Assembly: GCA_021767885.1 (NCBI GenBank)
Contig: JAASSM010000133.1
Location: 1-6,000, forward strand
Source of the DNA: a bacterium
Lineage (GTDB): Bacteria; Krumholzibacteriota; Krumholzibacteria; LZORAL124-64-63
DNA length: 6,000 nucleotides
Direction: 5' to 3'
Made by a program: the position numbers and the translations under genes
Shown: one piece after another, positions 5,991-6,000 of the stretch
How the letters are laid out: every line of letters begins with the position of its first letter
Position numbering within the stretch: the stretch's first letter is position 1
Notes under the pieces: generated by a model
The model's database searches: none
Told to the model about the DNA's origin: nothing
The model's input: the letters and a program-made list of their open reading frames with translations, nothing else

Positions 5991-6000
5991 AGCGCGCCCC

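Overview
This is a 6 kb piece of a very GC-rich bacterial chromosome with tight gene packing, strong Shine-Dalgarno sites and several overlapping genes. It holds six intact genes and the tail of a seventh. There are no RNA genes, insertion sequences, CRISPR arrays or prophage genes. The lineage cannot be fixed from the window. The secreted glycosidase ends in a FlgD-like beta-sandwich of the kind common on exported proteins of the FCB-related phyla (Krumholzibacteriota, Eisenbacteria and relatives), so such a lineage is my best guess.

Layout. 1-303 (+) is the C-terminal end of an OvoA-type methyltransferase domain (ovothiol biosynthesis). 304-466 is a short intergenic region with a strong 14-bp hairpin that probably ends the upstream transcript, then an AT-rich island with an extended -10 promoter. 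467-2347 (+) encodes a secreted five-bladed beta-propeller glycosidase of the GH32/GH43 type, with a levanase-type beta-sandwich and a C-terminal FlgD-like domain. 2336-3069 (-) is a two-gene operon: a 54-residue DUF1737-type protein, then, with an ATGA overlap, a four-helix membrane protein whose histidines cluster near one membrane face. The membrane gene converges on the glycosidase gene and overlaps it by 12 bp. 3070-3294 is a divergent intergenic region with a plausible minus-strand promoter. 3295-4937 (+) is purE-purK with a GTGA overlap. 4983-5990 (+) is a zinc-dependent aldehyde reductase closely resembling E. coli Ahr (YjgB).

How the genes work together. PurK and PurE perform consecutive steps of de novo purine synthesis (AIR to N5-CAIR to CAIR), and their translation looks coupled. 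ahr follows 45 bp after purK and may be read with it, but has no evident metabolic link to it. The DUF1737/membrane-protein pair is the least understood unit and the best candidate for something undescribed. Otherwise the window is mostly ordinary core metabolism with one exported carbohydrate-active enzyme; I see no clear evidence of a defence system or mobile island.
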